A DNA stretch of 64,000 nt from Daphnia pulex (Eukaryota > Arthropoda > Branchiopoda > Diplostraca > Daphniidae), in contig NC_060026.1 of NCBI RefSeq assembly GCF_021134715.1, forward strand, positions 2,232,001 through 2,296,000, read 5' to 3'. A model generated the notes under the pieces. The model was not told the origin of the DNA and made no database searches. It saw only the letters and a program-made list of their open reading frames with translations. The translations under genes were made by a program, and so were the position numbers. Shown here piece by piece: positions 36,441 through 49,734 of the stretch. Within the stretch, counting starts at the first letter, position 1, and every line of letters begins with the position of its first letter.

Positions 36441-36907
36441 ATAGATCACTGGATCAAGTTAAGTGGAGAGGTCCCTTGTTTGTCCCTCATCCCATTGGGG
36501 AGTTTTCACAACAACAAGTACTGCATGGACCCTGAATGTTTGAGTGAGTATTTAATGAATAAACGTCATCGTTTAATTATATAGACAATGCAAGGCGATT
36601 TCTATTGTTGTTTGTCGATCGATTCTGTCATCCGCTGCTATCTGAACGTAAACTTTTTTTCTCGAAAGATAACCTCAAAGAAATTAACGCCAAATTAAGT
36701 TGTGAGGAACCCAATACTCGCCCACTTCGACACGCTATCGGCTTTTTCAACGTTCTCAACGAGGTATAAATGTTGAAGCAGTCGAAATCAAATCAAGAAA
36801 TAATTAATTGAATTTTATTATTTACAGGATGTCATTCCCATCCTACTCATACTCAGCAGCAAGGATCAGCCCACCATATTCCCGAGCATATTCCGTACAA
36901 CAATCAA
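36441..36907 (+). pseudogene. tim exons 1-3, duplicate II, start codon lost
   Basis: As duplicate I, with ATA at 36441 where the complete gene has ATG. Donor GTAAGT after exon 3 is intact. Confidence 0.85.
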
Positions 36908-37106
36908 GTAAGTGACATCATCATTTTTGTCTGAGCAATTATTTTATTGTTGGTTTTGACAACAAATGTTTTTTATCGTGCAGTTAAAAAAGAAACGTTG
37001 CAATCTCATCTACAGCGTTTAAAACGATTCCCATTGATCTGACCAACAAATTGTTTGTTATTCAATTATTGGGTGTGTCTGTGAACTAAGAATGTTGTTT
37101 ATTCAG

Positions 37107-37628
37107 GTGATGGTCGATGTATCGCATTTCCAGCCAAACGAGATCTCTGTGAAGACGACCGACAATAACATCATTGTTCACGGTGAGTCTAATTATAACA
37201 ATAACATTTCCTTTAGTGTAAGCTATATTGTGTAAATTTTTTTTTTTTTTTTTAGCCAAGCATGAGGAACGCAAGGATCAATTCTCACACGTCTCGCGGG
37301 AGTAAGTTAGTATTCCATTATAGGTTTAATTTAATCATAAAAGCTAAATATTTTCTTAATTAGATTTCGTCGTCGCGTTACCATTCCCCAAGGAGTGAAT
37401 CCCGAGACAGTGACGTCCACCATGTCGCCCGAAGGAATTTTGACCATCATGGCTCCAAAAATGATGCTTGAAGGTTAATTTCAAATATAAATTTTTGTTG
37501 TGCAAATAAGTCTAATTTCTCCCATTGGATATGTATAATTCTCAGGCTCAAAAGAACGAGTCATCCCAATTACGATGACTCGGACTGCTGGATTGACCAA
37601 TTCTCCGACTCCAATCCAAGGAAATTAG
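37107..37628 (+). pseudogene. sHSP exons 2-5, duplicate II
   Basis: Exons 37107-37182, 37256-37301, 37364-37473 and 37546-37628 keep all frames and splice sites (SHFQPNEISVKT ... GVNPETVTSTMSPEG ... ERVIPITMTRTAG), with a GT donor at intron 4. Exon 1 and its promoter are missing, lost between about GCGTTTAAAACG and AAATTGTTT in the flank, so no normal protein start exists. Confidence 0.88.
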
Positions 37629-37937
37629 GACGTGGTGACTTTTGTGATGGTAAAAGAAAAAAAAAAGGATCGTTTCTATTTTCATTTTTCCTTTCCTCCT
37701 TGAAATTTGCAGTGATAGGTGTGAGTGTTTGTGTTGGTTGGTGTCGATCATGTTGATGGGCTTAAAATTCACATTTCAATAAGTAATAAAATTATTAATA
37801 TTCCATTGTGAATGGCGGAAATACTGTATGTACAAACTTTATTCACCGAATGGTTAACAAGCAAATCAGATAAAGGTAATTTCCGGTCATTTCAGCTCAA
37901 AAAATTTCGACGTGCTAAACATTTTGTTTTGAAACAG

Positions 37938-38040
37938 TACCGTTGGAACGACTCTCCTTTTAATGAGTCGATATCCGAAAGACAATTTGCCTGGATTTAA
38001 TCAAATTTTGATAGAAAGAGATATTGACAATAATTATTTT
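37938..38040 (+). pseudogene. ankyrin-like repeat relic, duplicate II
   Basis: Identical to 31998-32100. Confidence 0.5.
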
Positions 38041-39323
38041 AATTGATGGCAAACCATAGCCTACTCTACTGCTATGCACGAAACATAAACACTTCGCCTG
38101 AAATGAAAAAAACAAAACAAAAAAACTGTCGAGTGTCGTCTGCTAATCATGAGAATCGATTCGAAAAAAAAATTCTGTTAATTTTTTGTTTTTGTTTTTG
38201 AATCTTGGACTCTATCAATATAGCGTTATTCTATGTAGGATAATGAACTTCTTAGAGATCCAGAAAATAGTTAGGAAAAAAAGCAAATTCAAATATGTCT
38301 AAAAATGTGTACTAAAGAGGACGCCCATGCTCTAGTGGTTAGCGCGTCGGCATTTACTGATACAACATGATAATCAATCTGATGAATGGAATAATGACTA
38401 AATGTGATCATTTGCCCTCCATGACTACACAAAGCGCATGGCTATGCGTGGTAATTTCACAGTGTGGAAGCCCTGGACTCATAACCCGGTACGTGTATCT
38501 AATGGGAACCTGTTGGGTTAATTATTAGTTGTATTTGTTATTTATTTTAAGTTAATTTTCCAAAAAATACGGCACTACGGGAGTTTACGAAAGTATACAC
38601 ATCATCAAGATTCCTTGTCAGTGGCTCAAATGCTATAACACGCTAAATTTTTTTAAAGCGTAGATTTCTTTAAAATCATTTTTTCTTTGCTTTTAAGAGG
38701 TACATAGTCTAATAATGAATAATTAAGTTATTCAAGTCATCACTTGATTACCAATTCAAATTCAAAAGTAATTTCTCGAACACAACAAAGATGTATTAGA
38801 TGGACTGGCTTGAATTTGAATATTTTTCAAGAAGGGAACTCCCCACTCCCCAAAGGATAAATATTAAATAGCCGAAAATCTGACTGATGCCCCAAGAAAC
38901 AAAAGAGAAGAATATACGTAGGCCTACACATCCGGTGCTGAGGAACTAAACACCAGATGCTGTCTACTATTCCGGCTACGCCAGATCCATGGACCATGGC
39001 AGACTCACCTACGCATCACATCATCTCATCTGATTGGTAGATCATTAGATGTTAGGTATAATCAAATCAGAGCAATAATGCATATAGCATTATAATTTTG
39101 ATACGTATTAATTTGACAACCAGAGAAATAATAGCAAATGCAATTCTTATAAATCATTTTATTACGTTTTCCTATTAAATGTCTGTGCCTGAGAAAAAAA
39201 CATGCGACTATTTAAATACGATGAATTCGTGTTCATGTACATAAGTATAAAATTTTGAGACAAATGTTGGCCAAATATTAAGAAATTTTACATAGAAGAC
39301 GAGGGGGGTGCACCATCAAGTTG

Positions 39324-40104
39324 CTAATCAAGGCTAATATCCGAAAAAGAGTCAGACATATCATCTTCATCTGCCTTGCGGAGTGTTTCAAAAATTTCAC
39401 CCATAAGTAAGGAGAAAATCCTTTCTGCAGTATTGCTGGTTGCAACTGTGGAATCAGAATTAGCCAATGTTTCATTTTGTACTTTCAACTCCTCTTCTTT
39501 CTTCTTCTTGTCATTCAGCCTCTCGATCCTCTGCTTCTTGCACTGCTGTTGAAACTTTTTGAATGTTTTGTTTCTTTTCTTTTTAGTGGGGCCTTCGGTG
39601 GTTGGCTCCACCACTGCATCCGTTTCAATAGTTAAATCTGAGTTTCCATGAAAAATGTATAAGTTGTCTTTAGACCCTGCATATATCGATAACTTTCTGT
39701 TACTGAAATTATGCACAACAGTTAAAATAGAAAGAAGTCAATTACCTCCTGGTTCCTCAACAACAAAAAAAAGTTCGTCTTGTTCTTCTGGGGATATTTC
39801 TATTTGTAGAAATTCATCGTCTTCAATCTCACTTGCAGGTTTCACATCATCATATAAGCCCGCTGTAACAACAGAAATAAAGAATTACCTTTCAATAAAA
39901 TGTAAAAAAAAAAAAAATACGTACGTTTTTTGGCTTTTCCACATTCCCTGCACACAGTTCGCTTGGCAAAGTTCATAAATGAGCAGCTAAATTGCAATAG
40001 AGAAAAAGCGTTATTTACGTAATTCCAGCAGTCTTAACATCCAGATCCAGTTATTACCCAAACCGTGAACAAATCCAATCTCCGGGAACAACTGGAACTT
40101 CCAT
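39324..40104 (-). CDS. RanBP2-type zinc-finger protein, copy II
   Basis: Exons 40104-40058, 39986-39925, 39862-39746 and 39676-39324. Its predicted protein is identical to copy I at 33384-34164; the zinc finger, splice sites and stop are all intact. The two copies differ from the decayed copies at 12.9-14.6 kb by keeping every exon. Minus strand, between the ankyrin relic and the tim promoter, facing away from tim. Confidence 0.75.
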
Positions 40105-42380
40105 TTCAAACTTAAACACGCCGGTAATTTGTTGACATAACTTCACCACTCAAAACCACTGTTCAAAAGCTGAGCCTGCTGAGACTTATTTTGCTCACCC
40201 TTCCTCTATTTTAGGTCAAGTAAAGCCGTGGTTGCTCGTTTGCCATCTAGTGGCGATATTAAAAACTGTCCAAGAGGAAGGGCAGAGGAAAATTGATTAA
40301 AATCGGCTGTAATTCGGCTTCAAGTGTGGGCTAATAGAATGCCAAAATTGACTTATGATGATTTGTAATTCCTAACAAATGTGAGCAGCTTTAGAACGGA
40401 GGAACTGACTATTAGAGATGGTCTAACGGGCCAAAAACGTATAGTCTGCTTCTGCTAGCAGAAGACGTGGGACGACAAGAAAAAGAAAAGCAAAGCAAAA
40501 CTCTAAACTCCGAAACAGATTTTGTGTCATCAACTCATCAATCATCATGATCAATTGCGGATACAAAACACATTTACGATGGAACGTGGAACTATAGAGG
40601 TTTTCTGTATTGATGAAAGTACTATAAACATAATTCTCACCTCTGTTTGTAAATTATTTATGCAGGATGAAACGAAGAAAACCTAAAACTGTATCCACCT
40701 GCTAGTTATAATTTTCTAAACAACAGGTATGCTATTTATGGGTATGATAGTCATCAGTGGAATGGGTTTTTTAAGAGATTTCATGTTTGGAATCATAACG
40801 GGAAATAAATATAGTTGGGCAACCACCAACCATGAAAAATCGTAATATTTCTGCTTGGTTGAAATAATGAACTACTGGCCACCAGTGATTGAATGAAAAT
40901 TGTAACCATTAAAACAGAAAATGCCTGTATCGTGTTTGTAAAACTTGTGCATATAATATTCTAACCAAAAGCTTTACATCTGGAAACAAGCTACTGATTC
41001 TAGATGCCAACCGGCCAAACCCTGGCTACAGCTATTTTTGGTTTAAGAACTTGAGAACATAGAGCACTCTAATAAGTATATTTAAGGTAATCATAGAACT
41101 TTTAACATTTTTTTGCTATTCAATAATTAGGCTATAAAGAGATCTGTAGCTAGATGCGTATCCTCTCTAGGAGGTCCTCTCTAGGAGTCACCGTGCTTTT
41201 CGTCGACGCAAAGTGGTCCTACCAAACACAAAGTTGTTGTCCTGTAAGAAAACGTGATCACGTCAAAGATTCCAAATAAAAAATTGTTTAATGAAAGCCC
41301 ACAATTTTTACAACCGTTTCACATGTCAGCAAACCAGTATCAACGATTTCGATTAACCAATTAGATAGTAGGTGTGATCCATTCACATTTTTTCTCAGTC
41401 CAATCTTCATTGTTAGCGTACTAGTTAAATGCTTTTACAAATTTACGGTCTCTAACTTGAAAGTTATCTTGCAAATTTTCTGTCTTTTTTTTCTAGAACT
41501 AATTGAAGGTTTAAAAGAAGTTCTATTTGTCGCTTTTTTGCAGATGTAGTTGTTTGTCCTAATTATACAGAAATGATTTTTATTGATAAAATGACCGAAT
41601 TTATTTTGTAGATTATGGAAATCAACAGAATAAGACGTCCGTGGAAGTCTAGAAAGGTTTGCTACCGACGAAATTTATAAACCAGTCTCAAGATTGCAGA
41701 CTCTGCTGTGTTCCGTTTTGAACGAGGTGCAGACATGCGCGTGTAGTTAGCTATACAAGTGATCTAAGCCCTCCCTTCGATTGGTGAACTCCGCGCAGTT
41801 CCCCAGGTCTATAAAGAGACGAAAAACCCCTATGCTTGTCAATTTGTTAATAAGACATCGCTATGATGGGTGATATTCAGTGCCACTCATCTCTTAAATT
41901 TCTTGCGCGAGTGGGATAGTCTTCCACTTATTCAAGAAACAAAAGGATTTGACAACTTTGGGTAAGATCAAATTATTGATTATTATTAACTACACACGCA
42001 TTTCTTTTTAATTTATACTTCTTTTCAGAGATCGAAGCGAAGATACAAGATAGCTATCGGAAATATTTCTTCAATTTAACCGTTATATCTTGCGATGTCG
42101 TAAAATTCTGTCTTTGCAACCCCATTTTCCACCCTACAATTTCGCAACCGCTTCATTAAGTTGCGAAAAGAGAGATGCTCAAAAGGCAGTCTGGTGTCAG
42201 GTCTCTAGCAAGAAAGGAGAAGGTAATCTCCATCTGTTTTTGAACAAAATCTCCTCTTTAATTAATACCCATATTTTCCAACATTTCAGTGCCGTAATCA
42301 GGTTTGATAGCCTACTTATTACGAATCAGTTTGGAACGCTGTGACGAGTTATTTACTGGCAGCATTTGAGTCGATTAAAA
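40105..42380. other. tim 5' region: upstream spacer and 5' UTR
   Basis: Carries the palindrome ACGTGATCACGT (41252-41263) and the tim promoter. After the TATA box, likely 5' UTR exons are about 41840-41959 (donor GTAAGA), 42029-42220 (donor GTAATC) and a third starting after CATTTCAG at about 42290 that holds the ATG. No canonical CACGTG is present here. Confidence 0.5.
41810..41816 (+). promoter_or_regulatory. candidate TATA box of tim
   Basis: TATAAAG in a stretch shared by all three tim 5' regions (also 29929-29935 and 35870-35876). Confidence 0.5.
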
Positions 42381-45300
42381 ATGGATCACTGGATCAAGTT
42401 AAGTGGAGAAGTCCCTTGTTTGTCCCTCATCCCATTGGGGAGTTTTCACAACAACAAGTACTGCATGGACCCTGAATGTTTGAGTGAGTATTTAATGGAT
42501 AAACGTCATCGTTTAATTATTCGGACAATGCAAGACGGTTTCTATTGTTGTTTGTCGATCGATTCTGTCATCCGCTGCTATCTAAACGTTAACTTTTTTC
42601 TCAAAAGATAATCTTAAAGAAATTAACGCCAAATTAAGTTGTGAGGAACCCAATACTCGTCCACTTCGACGCGCTATCGGCTTTTTCAACGTTCTCAACA
42701 AGGTATAAATTTTTGAAGCAGTTGAAATCAAATCAGGAAATAATTATTTGAATTTTATTATTTACAGGATCTCATTCCCATCCTACTCAGCAGCAAGGAT
42801 CAGCCCACCATATTCCGTACAACAATCAAGTATAAGTGACATCATCGTTTTTGGTCTGAGCAATTAAATTGTATTGTTGGTTTTCTACCCTTTTAGACTG
42901 TTGGCTGAACTTACCACGCCCACAGAGTGTTTAATATGCATAGATGCATCCAGCAGCCGGAGCTCGACGTCGCAGCGAATTGTCATCCACGAATTATCCC
43001 AGCTTCTCTACAGTATTAAAGAAGCCTTCTTGGAACCCAGCGCCTTTGAAGTGGTTATCGATCATCTTCACGAGCTCTTAGAGAAGGTGACTCTTTACCA
43101 CTTTCACTTGTTACACACACACACTCGCGGGTTTACATGTTTAGATAATGTGCATGTCACTCGCATATACAGAAAACGACGTTGTCAAGAGAAGACTGCG
43201 AATGTGTACAGCATTCATTGTTGTTGGTACGTAACATCCTGCACGTGCCTCAACGACCCCGAAACACTGTCGTCGATGTTGAGTCAGCAACTTCGAGTGC
43301 AGCACGGCAACCGAGTAATGCACAAACTCCGCACCAAGTCCCGGCTCAATCCAACGGCTCCAATTGTATAACAGCTGACTGCAGCCAAGAAAATCAAAGG
43401 CTTTTGTGGAACCTCTTTGCACAAAGACTCGATCGACTTCTCATCAACTTACTTGCTTCCCCCCAAAAGGTAATAAATCTATTCAACTTGTTAAATTAAC
43501 TTTGGTCACGTTGACTTCTTCTTTTCGTGAACGAGCGGGGTCTTTAAAAGTTGGATGTCATTTTCTTTTGACGATGCAAGTTTCAGACTTTTTTTTGTGA
43601 AAAATCAGGGCAGATTAATATGGCCAAAGCCGAAAAACATATACCATATTCTTACAGATGATTAAAAGTTAAAATCTTTAATATTTAAGAGCTTTTTAGA
43701 CTTTTTATTTCCGGGGATCCTGCTGTATTTAGTTTCTTTTTCTCTCTCCATTTCCTAAGAGACGTTATATACAGCTATTATTGTCGTATTAGACATGGGT
43801 ACCGAATTGTTAGGGCTAGGTTTCCAAGAAGAGGCTTTAAGTATATTTTATGTAAGGCGCTCTTTTATACGCTCTTACATAAAGGAACGGCTGTAGTTGA
43901 AGAGGACGCAAGGCGGCGTATGAAATTCTTTTATGTCGAATGACATCCAATATCCTTATTCACTATTGTTAAACTTACGTTTTTTCAACTAAGAATGCGC
44001 TCAACTTTAGGCCTATATTGTGCTGCAATGATTGGTATATTATAAGTTCTCTCCTTCTCAAAACGAATTCCGGTTTTATTAAAGAAAGTTATCGATTTTC
44101 ACTTTTTCCCATGAGAGAGAGAGAGTCACGGACACGCGGCGGGAGCCCATCCGCCACGTGCCCCTAATATGCTTGAAATGCGTCGAAACATCCGTGTTTG
44201 GTTACATAGTTGTTAATAATACGTCGACCGACAACATGGATTCGCTTACTAATTGCAATTACTCCTGTGTATAAAGTCATTTAGCTTGTGTAATCAAATG
44301 TTTGCTTGTTTTCCCCCGGATGTTGTTTGACATTTACACAGGGCGATTGGATAGTCACAATAACGCAACTGGTTGCTCTATTCTACAAAGATCGTCATTT
44401 CGAGGACATGAAGAAACTGATGGAAACGCATCCGCCCACGTTCGAGTCGAGTGATGAGCATAGCGACGCAATCAATAACACTCCCCCTATTGTAAACGCC
44501 GACGCACACGACACAGCCATAATAACTTAATAATTGTCGACTGATTCCTTTTGAACAATTGCAGTACTCCCCAAGCAAGAATTTCCAGTTCCTGTCTCTG
44601 ACGTCAAATTCGACCCCTTCGGGTATCAATCCAATTTTATTTGACCGAATTTGTGTGATTAATCTATTTAACTTTTGACGTTGATCTCATTTATGAATAG
44701 GTGAACAGTACGGGCCAATCACAAATTATGGGTCGCAAGTAGGGACCACCACTGCCATGACGACAGCAACAATCGTATCGCCGGGAGTAACGACTCCAGT
44801 GACGGGCAAATCCGGCAGCAATAAACGCCGCATGGTTTCTCCGGAAACGACGCGTTCCTTCAGCTCGGCCTCCTCACAATGCAGCCATCATTCCGGTTGC
44901 GACCTTCTTTGTTCTCCGCCGGAGTTTGATTACAGTCCTAAATATTTACATTCACGTATACTTATAATTTAGATACTTCACGGCACTGCAGCCGGTACAG
45001 CACATCGAGCGGTTTTCATTCGAACGAGTCCGGAATTCAATATGACAAGCATCGGCTTAAAGATTCTGAAAGTCGTAAAAAGAAATCATTAAAGCGCCGT
45101 TGCCATGGCAACTCCCACAAGTCCTGGGAGAAAACCAACGCAGATGTTCCGTCTCTGCTTACAATCGACACAATGAGGTACTATCACGTATTAATGTGTT
45201 TATTGATGGGTAAATTTAAGTGACCCTTGTGTTTCTGTCTTCCTGCTGTGGAGTATGAAAGAGATTCCGGAAAGATTTCCGAGGAAAAAGCTACGACTGA

Positions 45301-47115
45301 TCAACCGGACAGCGGACAACAAAGTGAACGACAATAACTACACGCCTACGGAAGAAGACATTTCTCATCTTTTGAAAGATTTCATCCTCGACTTCCTTCT
45401 CGACGGTAACAATACTTGTTTTATACGCCAAAAGAGTACGCCAATCTCACTATTAAAGTTTCTATCAAGGCTACAACACGCTGGTGGGCCAACTGCATCA
45501 GAAACTACTACAAGACAATCACCCGCGTTTGGACAAGTCTCACTTTCTCTGGCTCATCTGCTACTTTTTGCCCTTCATCCCCCAGCTGAAACTGGAAGTG
45601 GAGCACTATCCTGACGTCTTCTCTATTGATCTTCTTTGCTACCTGACGTGGGAGGCTGTATGCCAGACGGAAGAGTTAGAAATCTATTCCTTTCAGCCGT
45701 CTGTCGACGTCAAGCCGTGCGTGAGGCGTCTGCATTTGGTCGTGAAGGCGATCGGTGAATATTTACAAGCATTGTCCAAATATTCCGAGGCTGATTCGTC
45801 CCAGATCAAAGGATTGTCGCTAAAAGGCCACGAAGAAAAGCGGATTAACCAACTTTGTCATTTCCTTCCGGCTATTCGAGACCTTCGGCAAGTCTTTCTG
45901 CTCCAATTGCGCCACTTCAATCCCATGATTCAGAGTCGGCGTTATCTCCACGACGTTATCACAACGAATCATATCTTATTACTCACGCTCGAAAAGGCCG
46001 CCAAGCAGTCGGGAGCAGTGGGCTTTGAGATAAATCAACATTTAAATCAGTTCTGCTCAAGAGCGATTCTCGATCGATACGGCAACGCCCTCGAGGATTT
46101 CAAAACTAATGGCGCTTTTGTCAACGATTGCATCCTGACTATACTTCATCATGTCGGAGGTGATTTAGGTCGAACTGAGCTCCTGTTTGAGCCGGATATC
46201 CTTCGTCCTTTTACCAAAATATGCGACGAGGATTTCACCGTGAGATTGAATTTTAAATGCACCTTGTTATTATGTATTCATAAGACATTTTAATTGATTT
46301 TTTTAGATGTGTGACGATTGGACCGATTTGATTTCGTACGTTATTCAGAAATATTTACGTCAAGTTCACGTAAGCAGTCGCTTCAAGACGGATTGGTCTC
46401 AAAAGAGCTCAAACGGACCTCACGATCAAGAGGATTTAATTTGTGTAAAATCGGAGAACTTGATGCAAACTGAGGAGCGATTCAATAGAGTCCTAGATAA
46501 ACCAACGATTTGCGAAAATGGCGATCCTGTAATTCGAGAAACTCGCACCGAAATTGAATCACTCATTAGTCAGCTTTTGAATTCCGGTTTGTTATATTTA
46601 TATCTATTTTACGGCATTGGGTTGATTTTAAAATGTTTGAATTCGTTGCAGGATTCCGGAAACAGCTTGTTTGGATTCAATCTTCTTTATTGACTTCCTG
46701 TTCAGCCCGTTTGGGAACTTACTTCGGCCAAGAATATCGGCACCCCATCACTTGTCTAAGTCTTAAAATGAATTGCCCCTGTCCGATTGTTCCGTGGACG
46801 GAAGAAGAAGCATCCGCACTACGTTCAGAATTTTTTCTTTGTCTGTTGGATCGCCTGAGTCTCCTCCCTTCCACCCCGCTGGCGCTCTATCCACGTATCC
46901 CGCGTGAATGGTCGGCCAGTACCATTTACAGCATCGCCCTCCTTTTCGGTCCCATCGACCAGCAGAAAATCGACTTTGACACGACTCGTTTGGGCAAAAT
47001 CGAGTCTCCTATTTCCAATTTGCATCAGGTTAATATTCCCGTGGACATACAGCTTTGCACAGCCACCAATGAATTTCCTATTTGTAAAAATTCAAATTCA
47101 TTTGAGAGTCCATAG
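42381..47115 (+). CDS. tim: circadian clock protein Timeless, complete
   Basis: Insect-type TIM binds PERIOD and is degraded after light through cryptochrome, which resets the clock. Thirteen exons sum to 1,020 codons with every phase matching: 42381-42483, 42608-42702, 42768-42829, 42897-43086, 43173-43469, 44342-44491, 44565-44622, 44701-44934, 44973-45177, 45254-45405, 45470-46239, 46307-46586, 46652-47115. Marks are LRRAIGFFNVLNKDLIPILL, LLLVRNILHVP, QLVALFYKDRHFEDMKKLM, basic KKKSLKRR (possible nuclear signal), TPTEEDISHLLKDFILDFLL, SHFLWLICYFLPFIPQLKLE, GAFVNDCILTILHHVGGDLG and CDDWTDLISYVIQKYL. These fit circadian TIM better than the replication paralogue Timeout. It is shorter than Drosophila TIM, mainly in the acidic middle. 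The donor after exon 8 (GTCCTA) is weak. Confidence 0.93.
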
Positions 47116-47479
47116 TCCAAGTCAGCATTCAAGTCAGAATATTCCCCCTAATTCTTGGCTGTAGAATAGTCTTTCATTTGCATTAGATTGCCCTCGACCA
47201 ATACTATCTCAGCTTTATATAAAATAATCGATTAACTGTTTTTACAATTCTGGCTCACATTGCTTGAAAACAGCAGCATTTAGATTGACTGGATTACTCT
47301 CATTTTGGTTTTGTTTTTAAATTATTGCTGTTAGAATTTTAATCGTAAAGTATAAACAACATGTCGTTGGAATACTACTACGTACTGTGCTAAATTATCT
47401 AAATCTAAATGTGTGATTGATGTATCGATGTTGACAGTATATTTTGAGAAAAAAGTACGCGTGAGTGGGCTGCGTAATG

Positions 47480-47485
47480 AATAAA
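47480..47485 (+). terminator. possible tim polyadenylation signal
   Basis: AATAAA about 365 bases after the tim stop; a further AATAAA occurs near 47548. Confidence 0.4.
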
Positions 47486-49734
47486 TATTTAATCACAGAT
47501 GAAGACCATCGTCTTTATCTATGATTTAATTATCAACGTTATCGATTAATAAAATACAATAAATTATTTGAGTAACGTCAGAGGATACTTCGGTAATCCG
47601 TTATGCCCGTAGTCTCATTAGTCACCACCCCTTTCCTCTGCCAGTCTGCCTTCATTGTCACGTTTGGTCACGTGCCGGTGACACAGGTCTATCTCTGGTG
47701 AAAACTGAAAAGATTCATAGGTGAAACGCTACAAAGTTTCTCTCTCCTCTATTAATATCATAAATGGTCAGTTGTACTTTTTAGTCTTTTACAGATTCGT
47801 TTTTTTTTAAACATCTAAATGTGCACTTTTATTTGCCATTGATTATTCGTAAAGCCAAAGGAGAGCAAACAGTCCATATTTGGGTACTGGTAGGGTTTGC
47901 AATACCCAAATGATTTAAATTTAACAATTGAAAATGATTATATGTACACCCTGTGGAAGTGTTTGCTGCTGTGCACAGTGCTGTGTTATATTAATGACTT
48001 GGTGGTTTCGAACACCATATTTAAATCTTGGAACTATATAGCTCTTCTCTTGTGTTTTAGTCAGATGCAACAACATAAGTTGTCGGAAGTATTTAACTTG
48101 TTATCAGACTTGAAAACTTCTGGCAGGGCTTTCATTTCAGGAACCTCCGTATCCATTATCAGGTGATCGATATGAGCCAGGGCGGGAAAACGGTGGGTTT
48201 CTATCTTCGCCATTTAGCCCGCCATTTAGTTCCGTCGACAGTTATATTGTTAGTAAGTTCGTAGACAATACTCAATCGTAAAATTCTCAGTCACAATTAT
48301 GCAGTAAGAGAATGCAAGTCTCTGTTGCGAGTTGTGTGTTTTTGACAGATAAAGCTATGAGGTATCCCAACAATTCCTGCACGAAGTCTTGCACGAAAGC
48401 TTGCATAATCTGAAACAGACACGAATTTTCACTGCGTCTACTGCAGTAGTCTACGTTACAGTTCTCTGCGTCTACCTTTGGAAAATATTAATGTCTTCGC
48501 TGTCTGGTGATGCTGTGGCAATTTCAAATGTTACTGTTTATTGAGTGTTTGGTCTGTTTTTAGACTGTATGCACGTACTCGCAATTTAACATTCTTCAAG
48601 TAAAGATCGCGTGCCGCCTATGTAGGAAAATCTACTCATAAATATAAATGTTCAATGTGCCTAAGCATTCAGCCGTTTAGAATCCATAAAGTTCAATCGA
48701 TTTTTATCAGTCATCGACTTTTTAAATCAGACTAAAAGAAAATACCCTCTTATTAATCTTTTTAACGCTTTTTAAATCCATTTTCTCGCGGTTGAAGTGG
48801 TGAAAACAAGACTGATTGTTGATTTATCCTAATTATGTATGCTGGTTAAATTTTGTCCTCATTTTCCTTTTCAGTATGGGAAATAAACACCTGGTGATCG
48901 TGTTAACAGTGCACGATATCCTAGTCTGATTCCCGACTGCTGAATCGACAATGAACTTTGAATTATGCAGATGACTTCGGGCCAGAGCAGACGGAGAAAT
49001 CCTTCTCTGGAGTCACAAGTCGGTAAGGTATGTACAACCTGATTTCTGTTCGCTGATCTGAATACGGAGAAATCATGTCGGGACTTTTTAAATAATAGTT
49101 GCACAAAGGCTGCACTTTAGAAGTTCATAGATAATTAATTTTATTCGTTTCACAACACTTGAGATAGATTGTCAACGTGCTGTACAACATCGCGTGATTC
49201 TAGGGCAGAACTGAAATATTAAAACTATAGTGTGCAGAGTAGTAGTACAACAACTTTTTGTCTGAGTCTCCTGCTGGAGAGAAAATCAAACTTAAGCTTT
49301 CCTAAACTATACGTATATGTTATGACGATAAGGGTCAGTGCCTAAGCATTAAAGTTTTAACGAATTTTTTTTATATTGCAGGTTAATTGTCATCTCCTTG
49401 GTGAAACTTCTCAGTTCCAGAACTTTGTCATCCAGCAACGTGAAACCTGAAGTGCACATCCAAGTTGCTGCCCATCGTTAACAATGTTCTGCTAGACTGA
49501 ATCCATGGACTGGGAATCGATATCTCAAACACCAACCAAGGTAATAAAACTTAAGGTCTTCGTTATAAAGGAACTGTGTCTTTTTTAAAAAATGGCTATA
49601 GTTTCAATATTTAATGGCTGTGGATGTCAACTGCAATCATTTTAGCTTCTGAATCTCTTACGTTTTGGTGAATGTGGTTTGCTTGATTTAGAAACTCGTC
49701 GTCGGTATAGATTTTGACTGTACGACTTAATGCA
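47486..49734. other. intergenic between tim and the ionotropic receptor array
   Basis: A CACGTG E-box lies at 47669-47674. A 27-codon frame from ATG at 48172 (MSQGGKTVGFYLRHLARHLV...) ends at a GTAAGT at about 48252 and could be a first exon, but no following exon was found. The stretch 49380-49540 resembles 53470-53650 before the next receptor gene, so it belongs to the duplicated receptor unit. Confidence 0.45.

Larger units (their letters stand above)
36080..42019. repeat. 5.94-kb tandem unit II
   Basis: Second, almost identical unit, in the same order as unit I. After about 42130 the sequence continues as a diverged copy that leads into the complete tim gene, so the duplication appears to have formed by unequal exchange between tim 5' regions. 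Confidence 0.93.

Noticed and set aside
30150-42019. Repeats as a CRISPR-like or satellite array
   Set aside because: Only two long units with genes inside; no short regularly spaced repeats anywhere in the window.
42366-42611. 81-codon frame taken as a gene, with an apparent frameshift before KEINAKL
   Set aside because: It reads through tim intron 1; the GTGAGT donor at 42484 and AAAAG acceptor at 42607 restore the frame.
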